In this document: in pieces, positions 25,930-34,597 of the stretch
Position numbering within the stretch: the stretch's first letter is position 1
Layout of the letters: the number at the start of each line of letters is the position of its first letter
DNA from: Lysinibacillus odysseyi 34hs-1 = NBRC 100172
GTDB taxonomy: Bacteria; Bacillota; Bacilli; Bacillales_A; Planococcaceae
DNA: 64,000 nt
Direction of reading: 5' to 3'
NCBI RefSeq assembly: GCF_001591965.1
Contig: NZ_BCVX01000003.1
Span: 62,001 to 126,000, forward strand
Translations under genes and position numbers: made by a program
The notes under the pieces: generated by a model
What the model was told of the DNA's origin: nothing
The model's database searches: none
Seen by the model: the letters and a program-made list of their open reading frames with translations, nothing else

Positions 25930-26457
25930 TTGAATAGAATTGTGAAGGATGCTATGGAGATCGGAGGTAAAGCGAGAGCAAGCTTGAAAGAGAAAGACGA
26001 GCAAACGAAGTCACCAGTAGATGCTATGTTCTCTTTAAAAGGATTAAAGGAGGTTGAAGCGGCTATTATCTTTTGAAACGGACCGGAGCTTATCGATGGG
26101 TTTATATACACTTTCAAACAGAAGAGTTTTTTGAAGGCATTTCTAAAATCAACTGCTCCAAAGACCATGATACCTAAATACTTTTTGAACCCGCAAAGAG
26201 TCGTATACATTTTAATAGATAGTCATATCATTAAAATAAATCAAAAAGATGTGAATTTGATTAGACAAAAAGTCTTCTTAATAGTACTGGGTATCATGAG
26301 TATTTTTATAATATACTTCGGAATGGCGTCTTTAAATGGGTTTGCTGAAAAAAGAACGAGTCTGCCACCAAAAAGTGCAGAAGTTAATATGTGGAAAAAA
26401 ATAGAAGAAAAACTAACAGGAAAATATGAGAAGGGAAAAAATATATCACCTATGTGA
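25930..26457 (+). pseudogene. Broken gene for an unidentified protein with a membrane helix
   Basis: A continuous frame of 175 codons with one in-frame TGA (26074-26076): before it KDAMEIGGKARASLKEKDEQ and SPVDAMFSLKGLKEVEAAII, after it NGPELIDGFIYTFKQKSFLK, STAPKTMIPKYFLNPQRVVY, a transmembrane helix (VFLIVLGIMSIFIIYFGMAS) and a charged tail. The text flows across the TGA, so I read one gene with a nonsense mutation. A TTG opens the frame, but there is no ribosome binding site. From the ATG at 26131 a 108-residue product could in principle still be made. Family not recognised. Confidence 0.45.
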
Positions 26458-26670
26458 ATACATTTATCAATAAACCTGATTGACTCGTACCAAACAGGAA
26501 GCAAGAAAATATCTTGCCTATCTACAAAGGAATTTGATCAGACTTTTTATAAACAACCAGATTTCATTATAAATTCTCGAGCTTTATTTCGAAGCCCCAA
26601 TCTACTGTTGGTTTGGAATAAACCTTGATTAAACCACATCTACAAATGCGGATTTTATCAGAAAATCATC

Positions 26671-26712
26671 CCCCCTTTTTTGACCAAAGATTGATCAAAA
26701 AGGGGGTTTTTC
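26671..26712 (+). terminator. Rho-independent terminator
   Basis: CCCCCTTTTT pairs with AAAAAGGGGG, with TGA/TCA extending the stem inward, followed by TTTTTCAT. It lies between the broken gene and the glutaminase gene and points to the plus strand. Confidence 0.7.
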
Positions 26713-26862
26713 ATACCTGCAAAAGGCTTTTTGTAACAAAGATTGATTATTTCAGAAAGCAAATATTTATCTAAAAGCACCACGTTAGGTGAAGAATAAG
26801 TTAACGCTTAGCGTAATTTTCTTTTGGATTTATTATTACATTGGTGTGGTAGCACACCACAT

Positions 26863-27858
26863 TTAAAAAATATTAAAATCCCATTCTCTAGCTATCTGCT
26901 GCAACAGCTTAACTCCTGCAACACTATTTCCAAATTCGTCAATGGCAGGGCCATAAATCCCTATACCACAGCCATCCATAAATGGGGAATCGGTGGATCT
27001 ACCTCGTGGAGGAATTGCTGCCAATATACCTCCCGATACTCCACTTTTTGCAGGAATACCTACAGATGCAGCAAATTTGCCGGAAGCATTGTACATACCA
27101 CATGTTACCATTAATGCTTTTGTTAACCTTGCCACTTCCTTAGAGAAGATTTGCTCCTTACGTATAGGATGATATCCGTCATTTGCAAGGACTAAGCCAA
27201 TCATGGCTACATCTTCTGTAGTTACCTCAATTGAACACTGCTTTAAGTATACCTCTATAGCTTCTTCTACAGAACAATCTAAGAATCCGGTCTCTTTTAG
27301 ATAGTAGGCTAAAGCTCGATTTCGATGAGCTGTTTGCCACTCAGAATGAAACACATCCTCATTGATAGTTGGGCGTCTCCCTACGATTTTTTCTATTAAT
27401 AAGCATATAGATTCCACTTTTTCAACAGGATTTCGTCCACCTAGTAATGATGCAACAGTGATTGCTCCAGCATTTATCATCGGATTGAAAGGTCTTCCAG
27501 GTTTATGAACTTCTAAACGAATTATCGAGTTAAAAGCATCCCCGGTTGGTTCGACGTCCACCCTTTCTAACACATAAGCAATACCATAATCGATACATGC
27601 AGCTATAAAGCCAATTACCTTCGATATACTTTGTAAGGTAAAGGCAGTATTAAAATCACCTGCCTTTACGATTGAACCATTTGAACCAATGATACAAATG
27701 CCTAACTGTGAAGGATTTGCTCTTTCTAAAGCTGGTATATAGTTTGCACATTTCCCTAAGTTCGCATAAGCTCTGCTATCTTGTACCCATGCTTGTATTT
27801 TGTGTAAATGTTCTTGATTATCAAATTTAATTTGTGTACCTTGCTGTCCAACTTCCAT
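26863..27858 (-). CDS. glsA: Glutaminase
   Basis: Hydrolyses glutamine to glutamate and ammonia; serine-dependent beta-lactamase-like fold, cytoplasmic. 331 residues, a little longer than the usual 305-310, with the extra at the N-terminus. Seen: GKCANYIPALERANPSQLGI, catalytic SxxK in FTLQSISKVIGF, PFNPMINAGAI, NRALAYYLKETGFL, TTEDVAMIGLVLANDG, VGIPAKSGVSGGI and GIGIYGPAIDEFGNSVAGV. ATG follows AAAGGAAG. Single gene; no terminator seen directly after the stop except the shared hairpin further on. Confidence 0.95.
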   Translation of the reverse strand: MEVGQQGTQIKFDNQEHLHKIQAWVQDSRAYANLGKCANYIPALERANPSQLGICIIGSNGSIVKAGDFNTAFTLQSISKVIGFIAACIDYGIAYVLERVDVEPTGDAFNSIIRLEVHKPGRPFNPMINAGAITVASLLGGRNPVEKVESICLLIEKIVGRRPTINEDVFHSEWQTAHRNRALAYYLKETGFLDCSVEEAIEVYLKQCSIEVTTEDVAMIGLVLANDGYHPIRKEQIFSKEVARLTKALMVTCGMYNASGKFAASVGIPAKSGVSGGILAAIPPRGRSTDSPFMDGCGIGIYGPAIDEFGNSVAGVKLLQQIAREWDFNIF

Positions 27859-28506
27859 ATCTTTTCTTCCTTTCGGTATCTAGTGCTCAACAGTGGCTAA
27901 ATTAGTCTATTAACTACATACATATATACCACAAAAAACCCAGAAATCTAAATACATTTATTTTATAAAGGAAAGGTATAATTTCGATTGATAGAAATAA
28001 CAGCCTGGGACAATAGAACGCTACTTTTTCATGCTATAAGGGTGCTAATTTTTCTTCAGCTCTGTATTATTTAAAGCTATTGTTCAACCTCTAAATAAAA
28101 TATCTAATTGAATTAACCTGCTGCGTTAGTTTAAGTACGTTTCTTCACAATCTTTCTAGTTACATTAACGTAAATATCCATTAAAAAATCATCTAACCTC
28201 AAAGAAAGCTACAGAGGAGGGATGATTTTAATCAAACTTTATTATTAATAATCTATCATTTTAAAGAATCACGCCCTTTAATTGAATATTTCCCTTGTTT
28301 CTCCTTCACCTTCTGTTACCCTTCAATCGAATTACATTGTGAAATAATATGGACAGACATAAAGTAAAAAACAATGTTTAACTTCGCTAATACGGAAGAC
28401 CTCCATATTTCTCAAGTCTTTGTCGATCTTTCCATCCATTTAATTAAACGCATTATTGGATAATAAGTTTGTCTACTACGATACATACTACAGAAGAGGT
28501 GGGAAA
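27859..28506. other. Gene-free region with a degraded repeat
   Basis: About 650 bases. TTGAATTAACCTGCTGCGTT followed by AGTTTAAGTAC at 28108-28138 is a diverged copy of the repeat at 22098. No other gene, RNA or clear promoter was seen. A frame running into the UV endonuclease from 28456 lacks a ribosome binding site. Confidence 0.4.
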
Positions 28507-29472
28507 ATGACGATTGTACGATTAGGTTATGTTGCGATGAGTATGGAACTAAAAAATGCTTCTCCGTCTCAAACGATGACATTCACTCAATTTCAAAAAA
28601 TTAAGGATCGCGAAGCGGCCATACGAAAGCTAGAGCGAATTGCACTGTCAAATTTAGAACATACACTTAGGCTATTAAAACATAATGTCTTTAAAGAAAT
28701 TCATTTCTATCGCTTAACCTCTCGATTGATTCCTTTAGCTAACCATGAAGAACTACCTGATTGGAATTATCTAAAACCATTATCAGAGAAGTTAATTGAA
28801 ATAGGCGCGTATGCAAGAGAACATAATATACGAATTGATTTTCATCCTGATCATTTTGTCGTCGTTAATTCACCAAAAACGGAAGTAGTCAGAAACTCTT
28901 TAAAAACGTTAAAGATGCATTATTTATTGTTAAAGGGAATGAAAATCGATCCGACGCACCGATGTGTTCTTCATGTTGGTGGGAACTATAAAGAAACTGA
29001 GAAATCTTTAGAGCGATTCATTGATAATTGGATGGATGTTCCAAGAGCAATTCAAAAGATGATTATGCTTGAAAATGACGATACTTCTTTTACAGTTGAT
29101 GATACGTTATATCTATGTGAAAAATTAGAAATACCGCTTGTATTTGATTATCATCACCATCTCGCACATCATTATAATGAAAAATGGGAGGATAAGTGGG
29201 ACCGAATTGCAGCTACTTGGAAGGATTCACCGTTGCCAATAAAAATGCATATTTCAAGTCCTAAAAGCGAGAGGGAATTCCGTCATCATTCTGATTATGT
29301 GGATGTAGACATGTTTTTCAGATATTTAAAAGAAATCAGAGGAACAGTGCCGGAAATACATTGTATGATTGAGGCAAAAAAGAAAGATGAAGCGTTATTT
29401 CGTTTGATTGAGGAAATAAAACATAGGGAAGATGTAGAAATGATTGATGGATCTTCCTTTTATTTAAAGTGA
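28507..29472 (+). CDS. uvsE: UV damage endonuclease (UvsE/UVDE)
   Basis: TIM-barrel endonuclease that cuts 5' to UV photoproducts and other lesions, an alternative to UvrABC. 321 residues. Seen: VRLGYVAMSMELKNASPSQT, metal-ligand segments RIDFHPDHFVVVNSP, RCVLHVGGNYKETEKSLERF, MLENDDTSFTVDDTL, LVFDYHHHLAHHYNE, KMHISSPKSEREFRHHSDYV and HCMIEAKKKDEALF. I start at the ATG at 28507, four bases after GAGGTGGG; the 17-codon upstream extension has no site and is not part of the family. Single gene. Confidence 0.95.
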   Translation: MTIVRLGYVAMSMELKNASPSQTMTFTQFQKIKDREAAIRKLERIALSNLEHTLRLLKHNVFKEIHFYRLTSRLIPLANHEELPDWNYLKPLSEKLIEIGAYAREHNIRIDFHPDHFVVVNSPKTEVVRNSLKTLKMHYLLLKGMKIDPTHRCVLHVGGNYKETEKSLERFIDNWMDVPRAIQKMIMLENDDTSFTVDDTLYLCEKLEIPLVFDYHHHLAHHYNEKWEDKWDRIAATWKDSPLPIKMHISSPKSEREFRHHSDYVDVDMFFRYLKEIRGTVPEIHCMIEAKKKDEALFRLIEEIKHREDVEMIDGSSFYLK

Positions 29473-29768
29473 TAATAACTGACACGGGAGAAATCTCCAG
29501 TGTCAGTATAGACCTTTCTTCAATTGACTTTCACTTTGTAATTAAATATTGCTATACCAATGTTTAGTGTGCTTTATTGTACACCCTCACTTTGATTTGG
29601 GAACGTTATTTAGGTTTAGTTTGCATACTTTATAAATCTTTATTGCACTAAAAAATAAACAGTTAGTTGAATAAGCAGCTTCTTTTTATTTCAAATTATC
29701 TTTCTCTATTGAATTCTTTCTCACTATCAGCCGTATACTAAATAAACTAACAACTGGAGGTGAAAAAA
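29473..29768. other. Intergenic region with a dispersed repeat copy
   Basis: At 29566-29650 TTTATTGTACACCCTCACTT, then TGATTTGGGAACGTTATT and TTTATAAATCTTTATTGC form one copy of a family also seen near 29970, 30335 and 34400. Confidence 0.45.
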
Positions 29769-29858
29769 ATGAATCTTATTTTATGGATGACCGTTTTGTC
29801 TGGCACCTTTATCGCATTATTCGCCGATAATAGAAAATGCAAAAAGAAAATGTTATAA
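29769..29858 (+). CDS. 29-residue membrane peptide
   Basis: Frame MNLILWMTVLSGTFIALFAD NRKCKKKML (in two parts): one transmembrane helix and a strongly basic tail. The ribosome binding site TGGAGGTG is 8 bases upstream and close to ideal. No homologue recognised. Membrane peptides of this form can be regulators or type I toxin-like, but no antisense RNA is evident. Confidence 0.6.
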   Translation: MNLILWMTVLSGTFIALFADNRKCKKKML

Positions 29859-29942
29859 ACTCTTTCATATCTATCTAATTTCTTATTGAATTCCTCAACT
29901 AATAATAGGCTGGGGACATATTGTTTATAAGCAACAAAAAGC

Positions 29943-29969
29943 AAGCACCCCACTCAAATGAATGGGGTG
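29943..29969 (-). terminator. Rho-independent terminator of the YjcQ-like gene
   Basis: On the minus strand CACCCCA/TGGGGTG with a loop of about 10, followed by CTTGCTTTTTG. Confidence 0.6.
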
Positions 29970-30021
29970 TATTGTTATCTAACTTTCATTTGGGAAAGTT
30001 ATTTGTATTTAATCTGTATAA

Positions 30022-30285
30022 TCAATTCACTTCTTCAGCTAAAAATTTCTCTCCGAAAGTAGTTAATTTGGCTTTGGTTAAGTCAATAGAGTGAACTCTT
30101 TCATCGTAGTATGTATCGTCATTGCCAAACCAATAAATAGTAACGTCAGTAATATACTTTTTATCATCCAAGTATTCAATGAACTCTGCCCACATATCCA
30201 AAGTTAAATTGTAAGCTGTATGAATAGGTGTAATTCCATTTTTAATTTCATTTAAAATTGTAAGTACTATCTCTTTGTTTTCCAA
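30022..30285 (-). CDS. YjcQ-like winged-helix protein
   Basis: 87 residues. Pattern of the YjcQ family: IVLTILNEIKNGITPIHTAY, EFIEYLDDKKYITDVTIYWF and C-terminal KLTTFGEKFLAEE, which fits a small winged helix. In Bacillus the family is found in phage-related and mobile regions. I chose TTG at 30283-30285, which has AAAGGTGG seven bases upstream; the frame's ATG 15 codons earlier has no site. Moderate certainty on family. Confidence 0.65.
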   Translation of the reverse strand: MENKEIVLTILNEIKNGITPIHTAYNLTLDMWAEFIEYLDDKKYITDVTIYWFGNDDTYYDERVHSIDLTKAKLTTFGEKFLAEEVN

Positions 30286-31213
30286 TAAAAAGCCACCTTT
30301 CCAAAGCGATATTTGAGATCTTTTTCCCATAAAGTAACCAACGTGTCATTTTGTTTATTAGATTTAATTTGTATGCTTTATAAATCTTGAATGAATTAAA
30401 ATAGTTTTGAATTTAATAACTGATGATTCTTTTAGAATCCTAAGCAATGCTCGGAGACATTTTAAATGCTTGGTGCACTAAAGTGCCTGTTATTTAAATT
30501 TAACGAGTTTCTTAATATTTACAGCTCGACGTAATTGTTCTTTTAAATTTGGATTTTCTTCAAGGTCAAACGATACTACATCATCTTTAGTAAGTGATTT
30601 AAATCCATTCATTTGAATATTACTGAAGTATACCTATACGTCATCTTCACCTTCAATCGAAATCCATCCCCAACCCTCTTCTTCGTCATAAATTTTACAT
30701 ACCCCTTCAATGTTATATCTCATTATCAAGCCTCCAATTTCATAAATTGAATCATTATATAATTAACTTGTACCTCTATTTCGAGCACAAATATCAAAAA
30801 CCCAAATTTTGCAAACCTTATCTAATATAGTATTATCCCCCACTATGCCCCGTTTGAATAATAAGATAAATCTTACATATCAAGACAGGATTTTTTAATC
30901 ACACATTTTTATAAGTGATGCAGCTTTATTTTAAACATCTTATCTTTTTATAAACATTTAAGTATAAGACTTTTATAAAAAATTTGATCATTTTCTAAAA
31001 GTGCTGCTCCACACTCCCACCTGATTGTGGAACAAGGACGCTAATGGAAATATAAATGCACCTATAATTGATATTTATGCTATCTATATACTAGGTTGAA
31101 AACTTATCTGCTCTTCGTTCACAAATAATTGTAATTAAACCAAATATAAAAAACATTTTTTCTTCGTGATTTTTGTGAAGTTGTGCTATATTCAAAGTGT
31201 CAGGAGTGAGTTG
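30286..31213. other. Long region without an intact gene
   Basis: Contains part of a dispersed repeat (30335-30395, including TTTATAAATCTT), a nonsense-disrupted cold-shock-like gene (30490-30723) and then about 450 bases of AT-rich DNA (30724-31213) in which I see nothing apart from the presumed promoter of the next gene. Confidence 0.4.
30490..30723 (-). pseudogene. Cold-shock-domain-like gene with an amber stop
   Basis: 77 codons between ATG (30721-30723) and TAA, with a single TAG at codon 30 (30634-30636). It reads MRYNIEGVCKIYDEEEGWGW, ISIEGEDDV, stop, VYFSNIQMNGFKSLTKDDVV, SFDLEENPNLKEQLRRAVNI, KKLVKFK. The GWGWI and V(stop)VYFSNIQ segments match the GFGFI and VFVHFS nucleic-acid-binding motifs of cold shock proteins, and the TAG would replace the F/W of VFVHFS. 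The ribosome binding site GGAGG with 8-base spacing is intact, suggesting a recent mutation. Confidence 0.6.
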
Positions 31214-31633
31214 ATGAAAAAGTTTTTAACGATTACCGTAATTATTCTTGTTTTACTTGGCGCAGCTGGCTATGCTGTGTGGCATTTTGGGACAAATATT
31301 GCTTCCGAAAAAATAATCGAAAAAGTGGAATCTAATTTAGATGACGAAAATCTAGACGAAGTAAAATCCTATATCGCGAACGATCCGCAAGTTCAAGAAA
31401 TTGTAAGCGAGGCAGCAACTACAAATCCGGATACTCTTCCCTTCCAAACTAAAGAAGAAGCGACACGTGTGTTGATAAAAAAAGTGGGCGTTACTCGTTT
31501 ACTTGATATTCAGGAGCAAGTTCAAAACGGTTCAATTAGTAAGGATGAAGTATTATCTGAAATTGAAGGTAAACTGTCCGAAGATGAAATTTCTGCTTTA
31601 AAATATGTTTTATATAAAGAATTGAATAAATAA
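31214..31633 (+). CDS. Membrane-anchored protein of unknown function, 139 residues
   Basis: Not recognised. N-terminal hydrophobic segment (about 4-23, FLTITVIILVLLGAAGYAVW) followed by an acidic, helical extracytoplasmic part with two segments, KIIEKVESNLDDENLDEVKS and SISKDEVLSEIEGKLSEDEI. No lipobox cysteine and no catalytic motif. I chose ATG at 31214, which has CAGGAGTGA upstream; a 16-codon extension of the frame has no site. Stands alone and ends before a hairpin-rich stretch. Confidence 0.7.
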   Translation: MKKFLTITVIILVLLGAAGYAVWHFGTNIASEKIIEKVESNLDDENLDEVKSYIANDPQVQEIVSEAATTNPDTLPFQTKEEATRVLIKKVGVTRLLDIQEQVQNGSISKDEVLSEIEGKLSEDEISALKYVLYKELNK

Positions 31634-31666
31634 AACTAGCCATTTAAAAGTTAAAATAAAAAAGCA

Positions 31667-31745
31667 GTGAGACTGTGATTCATAAAAGGTTTTTCAACAC
31701 AGCCATTATTTACTTACTATAACTCCAACTACGCGGCAGTCTCAC
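31667..31745. repeat. Nine-base inverted repeat with a long loop
   Basis: GTGAGACTG (31667-31675) and CAGTCTCAC (31737-31745) face each other across about 60 bases. Possibly a small palindromic repeat element between the unknown membrane protein and LysR. Confidence 0.4.
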
Positions 31746-31797
31746 AATGTGCCGGGTGGATGTGGCAACATATTATTGCTTGTGTGTTTAATTATAA

Positions 31798-31835
31798 AGG
31801 CTCGATTCCTCTAAAAAGGAATCGAGCCTTTTTTA
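31798..31835 (+). terminator. Rho-independent terminator
   Basis: Perfect 12-base stem AGGCTCGATTCC/GGAATCGAGCCT with an 8-base loop, followed by TTTTTTAT. Most likely ends the transcript of the gene at 31214. Confidence 0.88.
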
Positions 31836-31982
31836 TCATTGCTTGTTGCTTATTAAACTAAAACTCCTTTTAATTGAATTACTGAACGAGCTTCTCATTA
31901 ATAAAATTAATTTAGTTCTTCTTTTGCCACAGCTTCCTTTATACAGCAAGCCCTTTACTAATATAAAAATCGAGCTAGAGCT

Positions 31983-32870
31983 TTATGTCTCTAACCCAAT
32001 CAAACGTTTTTTCAAAAAGTGAATGAATGGATGCTCGCTTTCATCCGTTTTCCTTGTACAAATAAACAGACTTTGATTGACTTCCGCTTCCTCCACAAAG
32101 ACTCGTGCAAGCTTCCCTTGTGCTAATGCTTCATTGACGCTGCAGTCTGGCGCGAGCAGCACGCCAAAACCTGCCTCAACAACCTTGATAGATTCAGGCA
32201 AGCCCTGCATTTGTATGGCGCATTTTGGTAGTGGGCAGTTATGGGTATAAAAAATAGCCTCCAATAAATCACGAGTTGAGCTACCTCGTTCTCTATAAAT
32301 AAAACCATGCTCTCGTAAATCGAAAATCGTCACTTCTTTATTTGCTAGGGGATGTGATGGATGTACAACAAACCAAAATGGGACATCTTTAATTTTCTCG
32401 AAATGTAAATCTTCATGACCGATATTACTTTGCACAACAAAGCCAAAATCGCTTTCGTAATTTAGGAGATGACGTTCAACAGACACCACATTGCCTAACG
32501 ATACATACATATCGACATCTGGATTTTCTAGTTTATAACCCGCGATAATTGGCGGTAAAATGTAATTCATCGCGATATAATTTGAAGCAATTTGGATTTT
32601 CCTTTTCTTTTCTAAAAACGTTTTAAACTTCTCATCAATCTGTTGTTCTAAATGAAACAAACGTAATCCTTGTTCATACAGAAATTCACCTTCAAATGTA
32701 AGCTGAATCCCTCTCCCCTTCCCCGTAATTAATTTGACTCCGATTTCCTTTTCCAATTTTCGAACCTGAGCTGTGACAGCGGGCTGACTAATATGCAGTA
32801 AATTAGCAGCCTCGGTTATACTCCCCAGTTTGGCCACATTCGTAAAAATCCGCAGTGTATGTAAATTCAT
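31983..32870 (-). CDS. LysR-family regulator (CysL-like)
   Basis: 295 residues. N-terminal winged helix-turn-helix FTNVAKLGSITEAANLLHIS, QPAVTAQVRKLEKEIGVKLI (residues 8-50), then the LysR co-inducer-binding domain (about 88-290) with IAMNYILPPIIAGYKLENPD and SIKVVEAGFGVLLAPDCSV. Its overall look, and the divergent TauE/SafE exporter gene, suggest control of sulfur-compound export or sulfur assimilation; the ligand is not readable. The start has only a weak GGGTG site. A second gene pair in the intergenic region may also be controlled by it. Confidence 0.88.
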   Translation of the reverse strand: MNLHTLRIFTNVAKLGSITEAANLLHISQPAVTAQVRKLEKEIGVKLITGKGRGIQLTFEGEFLYEQGLRLFHLEQQIDEKFKTFLEKKRKIQIASNYIAMNYILPPIIAGYKLENPDVDMYVSLGNVVSVERHLLNYESDFGFVVQSNIGHEDLHFEKIKDVPFWFVVHPSHPLANKEVTIFDLREHGFIYRERGSSTRDLLEAIFYTHNCPLPKCAIQMQGLPESIKVVEAGFGVLLAPDCSVNEALAQGKLARVFVEEAEVNQSLFICTRKTDESEHPFIHFLKKRLIGLET

Positions 32871-32967
32871 TTAATCACCCACTCATAACTTTAATTTATG
32901 AATAGACAAAAATTATATATTTGTCTTATGAATAGTATAGCAGTAATTTAAAAGTAGGGAGGGTTTA

Positions 32968-33081
32968 TTGGAAAAATTACCTTTGGAAAGGCTAACTTTC
33001 GATTTCGAGTTAGCACTTGGAGTTCCCTTATTAGGAATCTCTTACATTGGGAGGAAGAACAATGAGTTGTACATGTTATAA
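32968..33081 (+). CDS. Possible 37-residue peptide overlapping the next gene
   Basis: TTG start (32968) four bases after AGGGAGGG, with the product LEKLPLERLTFDFELALGVP LLGISYIGRKNNELYML in two parts. It ends 20 bases inside the next frame, so translation of the two could be coupled. Amphipathic, with a short hydrophobic middle. No family recognised; the good site is the only support. Confidence 0.35.
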   Translation: MEKLPLERLTFDFELALGVPLLGISYIGRKNNELYML

Positions 33082-33277
33082 AAAGGAGGTGCTGCTTCAA
33101 CAAGACGCAATAGATTATGCTTTTAAATTACGTACAGTATATAGCGATCCTATAATCGTCTTAAAGGCAGAAAAAAAGAAAGGATGTGAGGTTCTTATTG
33201 TTACTTCATTTTGTGTAACACATACAATAATGTATTTATTACCTAAATATTTTCCAAACGTTGTACTTACTATATAG
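33062..33277 (+). CDS. Small cysteine-containing protein, 71 residues
   Basis: Not recognised. ATG at 33062 follows GGGAGGAAG by 5 bases. Starts MSCTCYKKEVLLQQDAIDYA with a C-x-C pair, then LRTVYSDPIIVLKAEKKKGC, EVLIVTSFCVTHTIMYLLPK. The hydrophobic C-terminal half could be a beta-rich core or a weak membrane segment. Placed between LysR and the TauE exporter in the same direction as the exporter, so a role with it is possible but unproven. Confidence 0.5.
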   Translation: MSCTCYKKEVLLQQDAIDYAFKLRTVYSDPIIVLKAEKKKGCEVLIVTSFCVTHTIMYLLPKYFPNVVLTI

Positions 33278-33420
33278 ACTAAAGAAAGACATCCTCATAT
33301 GAAAAGCGTCATACTTGGCACTACTCTCTTTAGCAAAATAATATCCCCTTTCCGCATTATAAAATAACAAAATAATTTGTACTTGGTTTAATGTAAAAAT
33401 AAACTTTTGGAGTGACTATT

Positions 33421-34167
33421 ATGGCTATAATACTAACAATGCTTGCCCTATGGGCCATCTTAGGTTTTGTGGGAGCAGGCGGATCGGGATTTATTATTGC
33501 AATTTTAACATTGGTTTTTAATGTGCCTATTCATATTGCCCTAGGAACATCCCTATCAGCAATGGCATTTACGAGCCTTTCAGGAGCGTTTAGTCATTAT
33601 AGGGAAGGAAATACGTCTATAAAGACGGGTATCATTGTAGGGTTATTTGGAGCTGCTGGTTCTTTTATTGGTTCCAAAATCGCGATACTCATTCCAACAG
33701 ATTACATGCATTTTTTCACAGCGGGTATGCTGTTTCTATCATCAATTTTGCTGATTATACGATTGTTTTTATTTAAGGAAAAAACTCGATTAGAAACAGA
33801 TGAGCGACTAAGCGCTTTATTTGTGCTAAAGGCAGCAATATTAGGAATAATCGTCGGAATGCTCTCCGGAACCTTTGGAATCGGCTCTGCACCTTTTATT
33901 CAATTAGGATTGCTCACAGTTTTAGGAATTACCCTTGCTCAATCTGTTGGCACAACATTGCTTGTTATTATCCCGATTGCAATCGGTGGCGGAATCGGCT
34001 TTATATTAGAGGGTTATTTAGACTTTGTCTTATTACTGCAAGTCCTTATAGGAACAATGGTAGGAGCATATATTGGAGCCAAATTCACCAACCTTGTACC
34101 AAAAGTTATTTTAAAAGCGGCAATGATATTAACACCAGCTGTTTCTGCACTTTTACTTATCTTGTAA
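33421..34167 (+). CDS. Sulfite exporter TauE/SafE family protein
   Basis: Membrane permease of 248 residues, about eight helices in two repeats with the family's glycine-rich starts: ALWAILGFVGAGGSGFIIAI, FNVPIHIALGTSLSAMAFTS, then LGIIVGMLSGTFGIGSAPFI and LAQSVGTTLLVIIPIAIGGG. Family members export sulfite, sulfoacetate or other organosulfonates. I chose the ATG at 33421 (GGAG 8 bases upstream) over the GTG three codons earlier. Downstream of the small cysteine protein gene and divergent from LysR, which probably regulates it. Confidence 0.9.
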   Translation: MAIILTMLALWAILGFVGAGGSGFIIAILTLVFNVPIHIALGTSLSAMAFTSLSGAFSHYREGNTSIKTGIIVGLFGAAGSFIGSKIAILIPTDYMHFFTAGMLFLSSILLIIRLFLFKEKTRLETDERLSALFVLKAAILGIIVGMLSGTFGIGSAPFIQLGLLTVLGITLAQSVGTTLLVIIPIAIGGGIGFILEGYLDFVLLLQVLIGTMVGAYIGAKFTNLVPKVILKAAMILTPAVSALLLIL

Positions 34168-34597
34168 AGGATGCTTATTTACGTGTCAAAGTCAGGTATT
34201 TACAATTAATTAGTTTCTGAATACGGCGCAGTTTTTTCGTCAGAAATTGCTCCATATAACTGGAAAGAAAATATGTTAAATAAGCATAATCATACGCTAC
34301 AGAAATGAATAAGTACTATTCTGCCGTTTATGATTGGTAGATTTCTGAATATGGAGAGTAATACAAAATAACACATTAAACATTGTTACAATAATGTCTA
34401 ATGTGTTTTATTGTACGACCTAACTTTCATTTGGGGCCGTTTTATGTATACGTTATAAATCTTTACTTTACTAATTACCCGTTAGCTCAACACGAATTTT
34501 TTCTATAAGGAATCATAAACATCATTAACGGAGCGAATTCATTTTCTTTTGATAACTACGAACAGGACGCTAGAAATGCAAACCTGGGTACCGTTAT
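34168..34597. other. Gene-free region with a dispersed repeat copy
   Basis: At 34400-34470 TTTTATTGTACGACCTAACT, TTCATTTGGG and TTATAAATCTTTACTTTAC repeat the pattern at 29566. No gene seen. Confidence 0.45.

Noticed and set aside
25926-26210. 94-codon minus-strand frame
   Set aside because: It is antisense to the broken plus-strand gene, whose amino-acid text is far more protein-like.
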